The translations under genes and the position numbers were made by a program. A DNA stretch of 64,000 bases from Bugulina stolonifera (Eukaryota > Bryozoa > Gymnolaemata > Cheilostomatida > Bugulidae): positions 27,316,433 to 27,380,432 of the forward strand of contig OW285188.1 in NCBI GenBank assembly GCA_935421135.1. Direction: 5' to 3'. Shown here piece by piece: positions 53,713-64,000 of the stretch; position 1 is the stretch's first letter, and each line of letters begins with the position of its first letter. Under the pieces are notes generated by a model that was not told where the DNA came from, did not search any database, and worked only from the letters and a program-made list of their open reading frames with translations.

Positions 53713-53787
53713 TGGGAGCAATGTGGTCTTGAACCACCGGCACTCCGCCTAGCATGTAACTGAAGCCGCTACTGTCACGGCTATCCC
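53713..53787 (-). repeat. tRNA-like SINE head
   Basis: On the minus strand there is an A-box-like tagccgtgacagtagcgg and a B-box-like ggtggttcaagacc, with partly pairing ends (GGGATAG / TGCTCCC). It looks tRNA-derived but does not fold cleanly. Confidence 0.35.
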
Positions 53788-54884
53788 CGCAACTTCATAA
53801 CAGGGAGTTCGACAACCACATGTATACCGGCTCAACAGTCCCACCAGAATACCATGATTGTGGATGTGGAAGGATATGCGATAGGCCCATTGTTCTATCA
53901 GTAGTTTATATGCTTATTTATTTTCCATATTCAATTGATATTGTCAACTGCAATACCAAGAGAGTGCATTCATACTGTATGCAGAGTGATTGCTCGTAAA
54001 GAATAAAAATAAAGTATAGATAATAATAATTTTATTTAATACTATTTTTAAATTAAATTTACATAAATAAATAATAATTATTGCTACGTTATATCTAATA
54101 TTTTCTGATATTAAATAAAAATAGAAGAATTATTAGAATTATTATTTATATTATCAACGTAACGTTCGTATATGAAGTATAGTATTATTCATTGATCACA
54201 AAATTTATGTTTGGAATTTGTATGGAAATAAACATCATAGATTTTAATTATCAACAAAACATTTGATTGAACTACTGTAGACCTACAACAAAATCATTAC
54301 TATTAATTTTAATCAAAATAATCATTCATGATAATATAAGGGTTCATGTAAATTTAAAGTTTTTAAATTGTTTATTATCACCAGGTAAAACTTATAATCG
54401 TATAGTTTTACAATTAGCCTCAACCTGCTGTATGTGTTGGGCTATTGCTAATGACTCCATTGATCAATTTGAAGAACATTTTGCGTTTACTTGACATCAA
54501 CAAAACAGTGGCCTAAGAGATCATTGTGCTAAAGCGAGTCCAGTTAGTTACTTAGTTTAATGCAATAGCTTGAGATCTATAACCGTGTAAAAACTGTATT
54601 TATGAGCAAACCCCTCTATAAATATATAAAATCTCTTTTTTAAGATTGTTGTATTTGTTTATAGTTCCTAGGCCACGGTTTGAGAGCTGTATTTACTAAT
54701 TATTATTAATTGATTATTTATTAATTTCATTGGCTATTGCCTTTACCTGAATAAAACATAATCATTCTAGTCACATGCTAGAGATTACTCAACCACTGAC
54801 AAGTGGTTTAGTTATGTCAACCTATGTGATTGATATGCATATGATAATTGTATTGATATTTATTAATATAATGGCGCCCCACAT

Positions 54885-55337
54885 CACATAAAAACAAGCT
54901 CTTAGTCTTAGCCTCTGTCGCCCTGTGATGGAGTACGCTGACTGTGTGTGGGAACCTACACAAAAATGCCAGATGGAATTGCTGGAACAGGTGCAGAATA
55001 AGGCTGTGCGCTTCTCGGCAGCATCGGAGGAAGAAAGAGCATGACTGAAGCCAAAGCTGAGCTGGGACTACAGAATCTCCATGAAAGAAGAAGAGACCAC
55101 AGACTAGCTCTTCTGACCACAATACTGCAGGATGAGGACTGGCACGCAAGCCTGGCGGCTGCCTATGATGAAATATCAAATGACAGAGTGACTGTCACTA
55201 TGACCACCCACTCAGCTGCAAGGGGAAAACCTATATACATTGTACCTATATCAGTAACTGCCTCAACTTCAACTAGTATCTACCACAATAGCTTCCTGCC
55301 GCGCACTATGCGTGATATACCCGGACACAGTGAATAA
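54885..55337 (+). pseudogene. Non-LTR retrotransposon reverse transcriptase C-terminal fragment
   Basis: Two adjoining frames separated by a frameshift and stop near 55043 match the end of a LINE-type reverse transcriptase ORF. The first (about 54901-55043) has RPVMEYADCVW and LLEQVQNKAVRF; the second (55041-55337) has ELGLQNLHERRRDHRLALL and SFLPRTMRD. Nothing upstream matches the polymerase core, so this is a 5'-truncated, broken remnant. Confidence 0.75.
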
Positions 55338-56684
55338 AGACTGAAAAGAACGAATGAAATAAAGTGAAATAAAGAATGAAAAGAACGCAAACCGACGAGC
55401 ATGTTGTAACGATTTATCCAATCCCAATCGAAAACAGCAGTGCGCTGTAATAATATGAATCACTGTCTAAAACATACTGTTGAACTGAGGTGCTCCCCTT
55501 ATTAAATTCAAGAGTATTCTATTCTTCAAAGGTATATATAGGCCTATGTAATTATTCAATTATATATAGTTAGAATATAAAATAAGTACATGTTATTAAT
55601 ATAATTGTGATAATTATATCATTATTTTAATTTTAATCTATGATTTTAATATAAATATTGTATATTTATATATTATCATTATGCTAAATTATATTCAGTG
55701 GAGTATTGTGGTTGTTGCGTCCAGCTAGGTTAGATAGCTGGTGCTAGGTGCAGCAGTCACGATATACCAGAGAGAAAGATGTACTAGCTCATGTGCTATG
55801 ACAACCAGGCACACAGCTATTACTAGGCTATAGGTAACCTAGACGACCGTGCTGTTTATTAGCCTGATATGTTAGAGGAAAGATGACTCTTCACTCGTGA
55901 TCTCCCATCTACTGGTATCTGCAACCATGATGAAGGATGACAACCATAGTGAAGGATGGCGTCTCGTGCTAGCTGAAGATATCAGGTTAGAATTAGCTAC
56001 CATAGGCCGAGTGCAGTGACCGCATCACCAGGCATAACATGTTACAACATCAGTTATTTGGTTAGAAGTGGTGAGCTCTTGTTCGTAGCCCAAGGATCCT
56101 TGAAGCTGGACTGAGATCTCACATTCCAGTAGGAAAAGCTTGTGCTTATGTGTTAGCACTAAACAACATAAAAGTCTGCATATTGAGTAAGGGTTGTTAC
56201 CTTATTAGAGTTTCACAAACAACTGAAAAATCAACAGGAAAGTGAAGCTCCTTTTATACTAAAGTACCGAGGTCGAGTCTGGGCAGACTCGGACATGAAA
56301 AGGTATATATACAATAATAAACGCAAGAAAGCCTTGCCTGGGCATAAAAGTATAAGCACAGTAAAAGAATGTGAGAACACAGCAAGAGTCCATTGATTAC
56401 CAATATTAGTTAAGGCACATCAGCCATGTAAGTATGTTGTAAGAGATTACATAAAGGTTCGGTATTTACATTGAAACACAATTGATACTAGTAATTATAT
56501 ATTCATATACACAGAACATGGCAAGTATGCATAATTAATGTTTAAATATTATTTTGATTGCTGCTCTCTTATTATCATCAGAGGAAAGCAATCTTTTCCC
56601 TGATGATGGTGGTAACTGAATACAGTGCAATAATATACCTATTGCTAGTCATTGATAACAGAAAAGACTAGCTCAGGGCTCACT

Positions 56685-57306
56685 ACAGTTCACTACAGCT
56701 CACTACAGTTCACTACAGCTCACTACAGTTCACTACAGTTCACTACAGCCCACTACAGTTCACTACAGCTCACTACAGTTCACTACAGCTCACTACAGTT
56801 CACTACAGCTCACTACAGTTCACTACAGCTCACTACAGTTCACTACAGTTCACTACAGCTCACTACAGCTCACTACAGCTCACTACAGTTCACTACAGTT
56901 CACTACAGCTCACTACAGCTCACTACAGCTCACTACAGTTCACTACAGCTCACTACAGTTCACTACAGCCCATTACAGTTCACTACAGCTCACTACAGTT
57001 CACTACAGCTCACTACAGTTCACTACAGCTCACTACAGTTCACTACAGCTCACTACAGTTCACTACAGCTCACTACAGCTCACTACAGCTCACTACAGCT
57101 CACTACAGTTCACTACAGCTCACTACAGCTCACTACAGCTCACTACAGTTCACTACAGCTCACTACAGTTCACTACAGCCCACTACAGTTCACTACAGCT
57201 CACTACAGTTCACTACAGCCCACTACAGTTTACTACAGCTCACTACAGCTCACTACAGTTCACTACAGCTCACTACAGCTCACTACAGCTCACTACAGCT
57301 CACTAC
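56685..57306. repeat. 10-bp minisatellite (cactacagtt / cactacagct)
   Basis: About 62 tandem decamers mixing two main types, cactacagtt and cactacagct. It lies 0.4 kb upstream of the GALNS-like start. The 262-residue open frame is a shadow. Confidence 0.95.
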
Positions 57307-57599
57307 AAACACAGATGCCTATAAATTCATCAGTGCATAACAAACAAGTGTCACAGCTCCTCTACAGTAGTAGCAGCGGATTCATTGTCTGCTTTTGCTT
57401 TACCCAACTCATCTTTTGCTGTGTACCATCCACTGTCTAGGGAAGTAGTAAGGACTGTAAGGTAAAAAGTGATGTGCTTAAGAGAATAATCCATCTACTT
57501 AAATTTTTGTAGTAGGTTACCTATGGGTATCCTAGTTACTCTAGTGGTCAGCATATACACTGTAATTGCTGGTATGTACAGGCTACAAACCCGTGTCAT

Positions 57600-57660
57600 A
57601 GAATTCCTATGAGACTAGGTTTCCTATGAGACTAGGTTTCCTATGACACTAGGTTTCCTG
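57600..57660. repeat. 17-bp triplicate
   Basis: Three copies of ttcctatgagactaggt type just upstream of the GALNS-like first exon. Confidence 0.75.
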
Positions 57661-57703
57661 TTATTTCTAGCTGTTTACTGTATTGGTATTGGTACTGACA
57701 GGT

Positions 57704-60700
57704 ATGAGAGGACTGATAATGAGGATGTTCTTACATGAAGTTACTATCATTCTGTTACTCTGTATAATGAGTCCGGCCGATGCTGCACCACCAAACTTCA
57801 TAATAATGTTGATGGATGATGTAAGTACCAGAGTACTTTACAACAGTTGTATATTATATTTAATGTACTATTTATTATCTCATCAGCCTCTATATATATA
57901 TATACATGTACTTTTTGTTTCTGGTGCTGGTTTCCAACTGATGCCAACACTGTAAACTAAAGTAATAACACACAACAAAGACCAGCGGACTATTTCTCAA
58001 GCAACTGCTTCACATGTCACTCTTGTAGATGGGGTATGGAGATTTGGGTGTGTTTGGAGAACCTAACAAGGAGACCCCTAATTTAGACAGAATGGCTACT
58101 GAAGGTGCTCTGCTAACTGACTTCTACACTGCCAACCCTCTTTGTTCACCCTGTGAGTTATCAGTGATATAATATACTCTGTAATCTAGCAGTAGTCTGC
58201 ACCTGGTGTCTAGCCATCCAACAACCTCCATCTTTTACTTGAGTCATCACTGCACATCGACAAAAATGGGTCAAAACTTTTAATTTTGGTCATTTTAGGA
58301 TGACCTGAAAAACTTTTTGTAAATTTTTATGCGCCGAGGTACCCTCTACCTACCCTAAAATTGGGTGGCGACCCGCCCAGCAGATTCCTAACTAAAATGA
58401 CTGATGTATTCTTTTGTACCCCCATTAAAAGTAAGAATGGTAATGCTGTAATGATGAACTACAACAGGTAAAATACTATAGAATCTCATGCTGAATTATA
58501 TTGCTACAAGTTTAAGAAGTTGTCTGCTCTATTAGTTTAAGCACAAAGAGAACACAACTCTAATAATATTCATGTGTGTGTGCAAGGGTGTCGGTAGGTA
58601 TATATACATTGTATTCAAGTGTACTCGTGATGGATATACATGTATTTGTAAGTGATGGATATACATGTATTTGTAAGTGATGGATATACATGTATTTGTA
58701 AGTGATGGATATACATGTATTTGTAAGTGATGGATATACATGTATTTGTAAGTGATGGATATACATATACATGTATTTGTAAGTGATAATATGTATAACA
58801 GTTAGTGTATAGTAGGTTACTGATGGTAGCACTGTTACAGCACGAGCGGCTCTCATGTCAGGACGACTACCTATCAGGAACGGTTTCTACACAGATAATG
58901 CACATGCCAGGAATGCTTACACACCGCAGGACATTGTCGGCGGTATACAGGATGAGGAAATACTTATTCCAGAGCTGCTCAAGAAGGCGGGATACAACTC
59001 CAAAATTGTGGGAAAATGGTAATAACATACTTGACTTTGCAAACAGCTAAATGTTATATATTTGTAGATAGCAATGTTATTAAAGGGAGGTAGAAGTTAT
59101 AGCAAAAGATGGGAGTTTGGAAGTACAAAGTATCTTATATGTTCATTGCTTAGCCATATGCAGATATATTATATATTATATTATGTAATATTGGTATTCA
59201 GCTAAATCTGGATACACATGTGGGGTAGCCCTTTCCTTACACAGCTCTGGGTCTCACAGGCTAACAACATCCTATATCTACCAATGCTGTAGATGTGGTA
59301 TTTTAGGCACCTGGGACATCAGCCTCAGTTCCTGCCATTGAAGCATGGGTTTGACGAATGGTTTGGAGCCCCCAACTGTCACTTTGGCCCTTATGACAAC
59401 AAGGGCCTGCCTAACATTCCTGTGTATAGAGATGATAAGATGGTGGGAAGGTATTATGAGGGTGCATATAATATTGACAGATCAACTGGGGAGTCCAACC
59501 TGACTACCTTCTATGTTCAGGTGAGGTCATACATTATGTAAATGTGTATGTGGTATTGTTTACGTGCATGTGTATGTGGTATTGTGTATGTGTATGTGGT
59601 ATTGTGTACGTGCATGTGTATGTGGTATTGTGTACGTACATGTGTATGTGGTATTGTGTACGTACATGTGTATGTGGTATTGTGTACTTACATGTGTATG
59701 TGGTATTGTGTGCGTACATGTGTATGTGGTATTGTGTACGTACAGTGTGTGTGTGTGTGTCACGTGTATATTCCTAGTTTATGTGTACATGTACATTACA
59801 TGACGTATTATAACAATGTGTCTATGTCCATGTGTCTAGGTCTATGTGTCTATATGTCTATGTGTCTATGTCTATGTGTCTATGTCTATGTGTCTATGTC
59901 TATGTGTCTATGTCTATGTGTCTATGTCTATGTGTCTATGGCAGTTATACTCATCAAGTTGAGGTAAACAAACAACTACCATTGAGAATCTGATTACCAT
60001 ACTAGACTATACACTCCGAATACAAGAGATGATAAATCCAAACTGCTCCTTATTCCTCCACTCAAATACATCACTGATGTCTCCAACAGTGACCTTGTTT
60101 ATGTATTCTAATTATTGTAGGAAGCTTTAGAGTTCATATCTAGACCGAGGCCCAACAACCAACCATTCTTCCTGTACTGGGCTCCTGACTCTACCCACGC
60201 CCCTGTGTACTCCTCTAAGAAGTTTTTAGGCACCAGTAGGCGTGGCATGTGAGTTATACCTAATATACTATTGGTTGAATATTCACAGCTCTTAGGTGCT
60301 TCATCTGTACAAGAAAGATACCAATGAATCTAATATCACTACTATACAATATACAATGTACATGTATATAGTATGATGCTTTGGTTAGTTGATATGCTGC
60401 TTACTAACAGCTTATATATGTATAGCCTGCACCACTTGGAGTTGCCCCCACATGTGTATGTTTCAGCTATGGCGATGCTGTTAAAGAGTTAGACTGGGGT
60501 GTCGGTGAAATACTAAAGCGTGTGGCTAGTCTACAAATCTCTAATAACACGCTAATACTATTCTCTTCTGATAATGGAGCTTCTTTATTCAGTGGCCCCA
60601 AACAGGGTAAGGGTGGGTTGAGGGTGACTCGGGCTATCTGTACAGAAGATGTACTAGAGCCGATATTTGTCTTGTTTATGTATGTATGTGTACTAGTGGT

Positions 60701-63497
60701 ACATGTGTGGGATTGTCTCCCATTGTCAGAGGTGACGGACTCCATGCTAGTAGTTCTCTGCTTCCCTAGATATGGTGATGGAATTGTCTACCCTCTATTG
60801 TATCTCCTCCCTAGATATGGTGATGCAGTGAGGGACCTGGATGATGGAGTCGGTCAGATTCTAAACAGGCTGAAAAAGCTCGGAATAGATAATAATACTC
60901 TAGTGCTGTTCACCTCTGACAATGGGGCTGCTATAGTCAGTAAAGTGCATGGTACGCCTTCCTTTACACTCAGCTCTATTATCTCTACTTGTAAATAAGT
61001 AAATTATTTTACTTATTAGGAGATTGCAGTGTATAAGCCTTACAGTAGATCCTTATAATACATGTATATACTATGTTACAGTAGTTCTTTATAATACATG
61101 TATATATTATGTTACAGTAGATCCTTATAATACATGTATATATTATGTTACAGTAGATCCTTATAATACATGTATATACTATGTTACAGTAGTTCTTTAT
61201 AATACATGTATATATTATGTTACAGTAGATCCTTATAATACATGTATATATTATGTTACAGTAGATCCTTATAATACATGTATATATTATGTTACAGTAG
61301 TTCCTTATAATACATGTATATACTATGTTACAGTAGTTCTTTATAATACATGTATATATTATGTTGTTCTATCAACGCATTACTCACACTGCAGGTGGAT
61401 CTAATGGCCCATTTCTATGTGGTAAAGAGACAACATTTGAGGGTGGGTTGCACGAGCCCGGCATAGCCTGGTGGCCTGGTACCATACCAGCGGCTAGCAT
61501 CTCCCACCAGTCTGCCACCGTCATGGACTATATGGCTACTCTTGCTGACTTTGCTGGGTTACAGCTACCCAATGATAGGCAGATGGACAGTATGAGTCTG
61601 AGACAAGCGCTGACCAAAGGGTCAGAGGTTAGAAGGTAGGTCAGCATTATACAGCATGGTAGTGTGTGATACAGTGGCATGTGTTACAGTGGCGTTTGTT
61701 ACAGTGATGTGTGTTACAGTGGTATGTGTTACAGTGGTGTGTGTTATAGTGGTGTGTGTTACAGTGATGTGTGTTACAGTGATGTGTGTTACAGTGGTGT
61801 GTGTTACGGTGGTGTGTTATCGTGGTGTGTGTTACAGTGGTGTGTGATACAGTGGCGTTTGTTACAGTGGTGTGTGTTACAGTGGTGTGTGTTACGGTGG
61901 CATGTGTTACAGTGGTATATGGTAGATACATTGGCTTACATGAACATTTACCTGTAATTTAAATATAGGCTGAGCTTACTTCTAAATTAACAGCTCTAGT
62001 AGGGGAATTTTTAATCATTGATTTTGTAATTAATTGGCAGTAAGAGTACACTGTACAATGAATTGGCAGTAAGAGTACACTGTACAATGAATTTACTACT
62101 GCCTCATTGGTTGGCTACATATTGTTTATTTTTCCTTTTAAGCTCTTACATCTTCAGACCTCCTCCCTCTCAATTCTAAAAGAGCGTCCTAATTATAGAA
62201 ATAATACTGTTTATGCACAAGTAATGCACAATAATGTTTGGTTAACCAAAACATTTTTGGAGTTTTTTTCTCAATGGTGTTTATTGGGAAAGTGAAGACA
62301 ACTCTACAGTTAAGAGGAAGTTTTGTGAATTGTGACTGCTGCTGTATTATGTAATGTACATGTGAAATATAATGTCTACCACAGACCAGTCTACTACTAC
62401 AGAGGGAATGAGCTAATGGCCATCAGATATGGTTTATATAAGGCCCACCTCTGGACGTGGACCAATGGCATGACAGAATTTAATCATGTGAGTTTTTATT
62501 GGTTATAATAATTCTCAACAATATTCGGGTACGTAACTACTTCTTGGAAAAATTGTAAATAGTTAAATAATATGATAAGTGTTACAAAGTTTCAATAATT
62601 GTTAGGGGATCAACTTCTGTCCTGGTGAAGAGGTTGAAGGGGTGACAACTCACAATCAGACTGATCACACCAGCCAGCCAATCATATTCCACCTTGGTAG
62701 AGACGCTGGGGAGAAGTACCCTCTTGGGTGAGTTGTCTATCAGAGTATCTGACTAACAACAGTATCAGCGTATGTTGTAGGCCTTGGATACAGTGCGTCA
62801 TTATCCACCATGGAATGATATACTATATTGTGAGAATTGTCACCCCTTGATTGAAAAAATTGCGGAGAGTAAACAACTCTAGTAATTACCATGACCCTGT
62901 TGTTCTAATTTGTGTGCATTGTTACAGTAGATATAGTTACATATAAGTGGTACTTCAGGTAAACAGGCACAGTATTCTACTTGTGTCCATCTCCACCCCC
63001 ATATCCTATTAGGGTAATATCATTAGAGAGCTACATATAACATGAATATCCTACTAATGTAACATACAGCTACATATTGTACTACTAACAGACCTGCTGT
63101 ACTTGAGCTGATATGATTGTATCATGTACTCACTCTACCACAGGGTTCGCTCAGCTGAGTACAAGGCAGTCTGGGCTGAGATTAAACCTCTAGTAGACTA
63201 TCATAAGAAGACTTTAATACTTGGGAAACCTCAACTCAATTACTGTGATAACTCTGTGATGGTGAGTAAATACAGTCCTTCTATATACAGTGTAGTAATG
63301 TAATGATTGTATAGTATTGTAGCTAATTGGAACATTGAGTGTATTGTACATGTACATACAGTTAATATAGTGTCTGGTAGACCTACTCCTGTTTATGTGG
63401 AATGTTCTAGAACTGGGCCCCACCAGGCTGTGAAGATATTGGAGCATGTCTGCCAGCCCCCAAACCGAACCCTCAGAAGTGTACTTGGCCCCATTAA
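57704..63497 (+). CDS. GALNS: N-acetylgalactosamine-6-sulfatase-like lysosomal sulfatase
   Basis: Lysosomal sulfatase that in animals removes 6-sulfate from keratan sulfate and chondroitin-6-sulfate. Eleven exons: 57704-57820, 58029-58152, 58841-59018, 59307-59520, 60121-60248, 60467-60606 (or 60815-60951), 61395-61635, 62385-62487, 62606-62727, 63144-63261 and 63411-63497; phases agree and give 523 aa (human 522). An N-terminal signal peptide ([10 protein letters not shown]) is followed by the Asp pair of MLMDDMGYGD (38-39). The formylglycine motif CSPSR has Cys78. The GKWHLGH block is present, and the SDNG metal ligands lie near 289-291. [20 protein letters not shown] and the Cys-rich C-terminus (NWAPPGC, KCTWPH) match GALNS rather than other arylsulfatases. 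An in-frame TTG-started extension exists upstream, but ATG 57704 (or 57719) gives a normal signal peptide. Modification by a formylglycine-generating enzyme is assumed from the motif. Confidence 0.93.
58518..58559. repeat. Hairpin element, copy 3 (degenerate)
   Basis: Arms agttgtctgctct and agagaacacaact pair with two mismatches, resembling the hairpins at 27344 and 35266. Confidence 0.5.
58625..58792. repeat. 25-bp minisatellite
   Basis: Six to seven copies of a 25-bp unit containing gtgatggatatacatgtatt, upstream of the GALNS exon at 58841. Confidence 0.9.
59540..59760. repeat. About 26-bp minisatellite with TG-rich end
   Basis: About eight copies containing gtgtatgtggtattgtgtac, ending in a (GT)n run. 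Intron after the GALNS exon 59307-59520. Confidence 0.9.
59815..59943. repeat. 12-bp tandem repeat (tgtctatgtcta)
   Basis: About ten copies of tgtctatgtcta or close variants in the same GALNS intron. Confidence 0.9.
60467..60606 (+). CDS. GALNS: GALNS metal-site exon, copy A (mutually exclusive pair)
   Basis: A 140-nt exon, acceptor gtatgtttcag and donor gtaagg, phase 2 to 1. It encodes [19 protein letters not shown], then [18 protein letters not shown]. The Asp-Asn of SDNG are metal ligands in the sulfatase fold. Confidence 0.8.
60815..60951 (+). CDS. GALNS: GALNS metal-site exon, copy B (mutually exclusive pair)
   Basis: A 137-nt exon, acceptor cctccctag and donor gtacgc, phase 2 to 1. 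It encodes [19 protein letters not shown], then [18 protein letters not shown]. By eye 28 of 46 residues equal copy A; it is one codon shorter. After copy A it would stop at its sixth codon, and skipping both copies stops at once in the next exon, so one copy per transcript is expected. Copy B's TSDNGAA is closer to vertebrate GALNS; copy A's PKQ-G end is also close. Confidence 0.8.
61030..61372. repeat. 37-bp minisatellite before GALNS exon 7
   Basis: About nine copies containing cttataatacatgtatatac and tatgttacagtag. It ends about 20 bp before the acceptor of the exon at 61395; each copy carries a ttacag decoy. Confidence 0.9.
61655..61925. repeat. 15-16-bp GT-rich minisatellite
   Basis: About 17 copies of gtgtgttacagtggt type, starting about 20 bp after the donor of GALNS exon 61395-61635. 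Confidence 0.9.
62030..62092. repeat. Two-copy 29-bp duplication
   Basis: Two copies of a unit containing attggcagtaagagtacact. GALNS intron. Confidence 0.8.
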
Positions 63498-64000
63498 TTC
63501 AATAGCACTGCTATAAGCTGTACAGCTCCAAGTTAATCCCTAGTACACTCGCTTTACATCCAGGTCAGTGTCGATACTGTCTACTTCATGTCTACTGTTA
63601 TATGTTGTGTTATATTATACTCTAGATTTAGTTGTAAGGACTTGATTTGCTTCTTTATATTCATATTGAATAACAATGTTATATTATAATGAACAAACAG
63701 GAATTCCACCATGAGTATAATTTGTCTACAGTAGACTATATCTACATATCATGTATGTGTATATATAAACATATATACATGTTGTATGTTGTATATACCA
63801 TGTATACTGTAGACAAATTTTACTGATGATGGGATTTCTGTTAATTCAAAGTATTTTGTAGCTCCCTTAGAACTTCTGTGATCTCCCTCCTTTTTCTACC
63901 TTTTTGCTCACAAGTGATGCATTATATTATACTCTTATTTCCCGCTCAAAGTTTAGACCAATGTGTATATTGGTATATATCCCAGAGATCTGTGTTCTGT
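63498..64000. other. 3' flank of GALNS-like gene
   Basis: AT-rich sequence with several tgtatatac/gtatataca short palindromes and no recognisable gene. The 3' UTR boundary is unknown. Confidence 0.5.

Larger units (their letters stand above)
52512..57703. other. Divergent spacer between STK36 and GALNS-like gene
   Basis: Presumed to hold both 5' regions. It contains an AT-rich block (about 54000-54130), a tRNA-like repeat, a retrotransposon fragment and a 10-bp minisatellite. No TATA or other core promoter could be placed. The stretches 52512-53700, 53800-54880 and 55340-56680 show no gene or clear repeat. Confidence 0.6.

Noticed and set aside
54817..55179. Minus-strand frame of 120 residues
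   Set aside because: It is the antisense shadow of the retrotransposon fragment on the + strand.
56652..57440. 262-residue frame of HYSSLQLTT-type repeats
   Set aside because: Decamer minisatellite upstream of GALNS; no gene-like composition.

Overview
This window is nuclear DNA from an animal. It holds four intron-rich protein genes whose spliced products match animal families over their full length: a dual-GAF cyclic nucleotide phosphodiesterase (PDE10A-like, + strand, about 0.9-28.8 kb), a cation-dependent mannose-6-phosphate receptor (M6PR-like, + strand, 31.7-36.7 kb), the serine/threonine kinase Fused/STK36 (- strand, 52.5-37.7 kb) and N-acetylgalactosamine-6-sulfatase (GALNS-like, + strand, 57.7-63.5 kb). 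I rebuilt each gene by hand from GT-AG junctions and phase continuity. The models give uninterrupted proteins of about 878, 290, 1313 and 523 residues, close to the usual family lengths. The AT-rich sequence, short exons and large load of short tandem repeats suggest an invertebrate. A sponge or other early-branching animal is my guess, but the sequence does not prove it.

Layout: 1-0.87 kb is flank with a 21-bp minisatellite. PDE10A follows, with a 12.25-kb intron (2,065-14,315) full of repeats, a 1.49-kb inverted-repeat element and a tRNA-derived SINE. After a 2.9-kb spacer with a 21-bp minisatellite comes M6PR, which converges on STK36 about 1 kb apart. STK36 and GALNS diverge from a 5.2-kb spacer holding a decayed non-LTR retrotransposon piece and a 10-bp minisatellite. 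M6PR and GALNS belong to one pathway in animals (lysosomal enzyme delivery and a lysosomal enzyme); their closeness here may be chance.

The two most interesting signals are these. (1) PDE10A and GALNS each carry a duplicated exon inside the catalytic core (25,987-26,098 / 27,119-27,230 and 60,467-60,606 / 60,815-60,951). In each pair both copies are intact with matching phases, and including both or neither gives a premature stop, so they look like mutually exclusive exons. (2) Many minisatellites have captured a splice junction: the repeat unit contains the real acceptor or donor, giving rows of decoy sites. In one case (19,690-20,189) every decoy acceptor is in frame and could add 12-residue blocks to the GAF-A domain.
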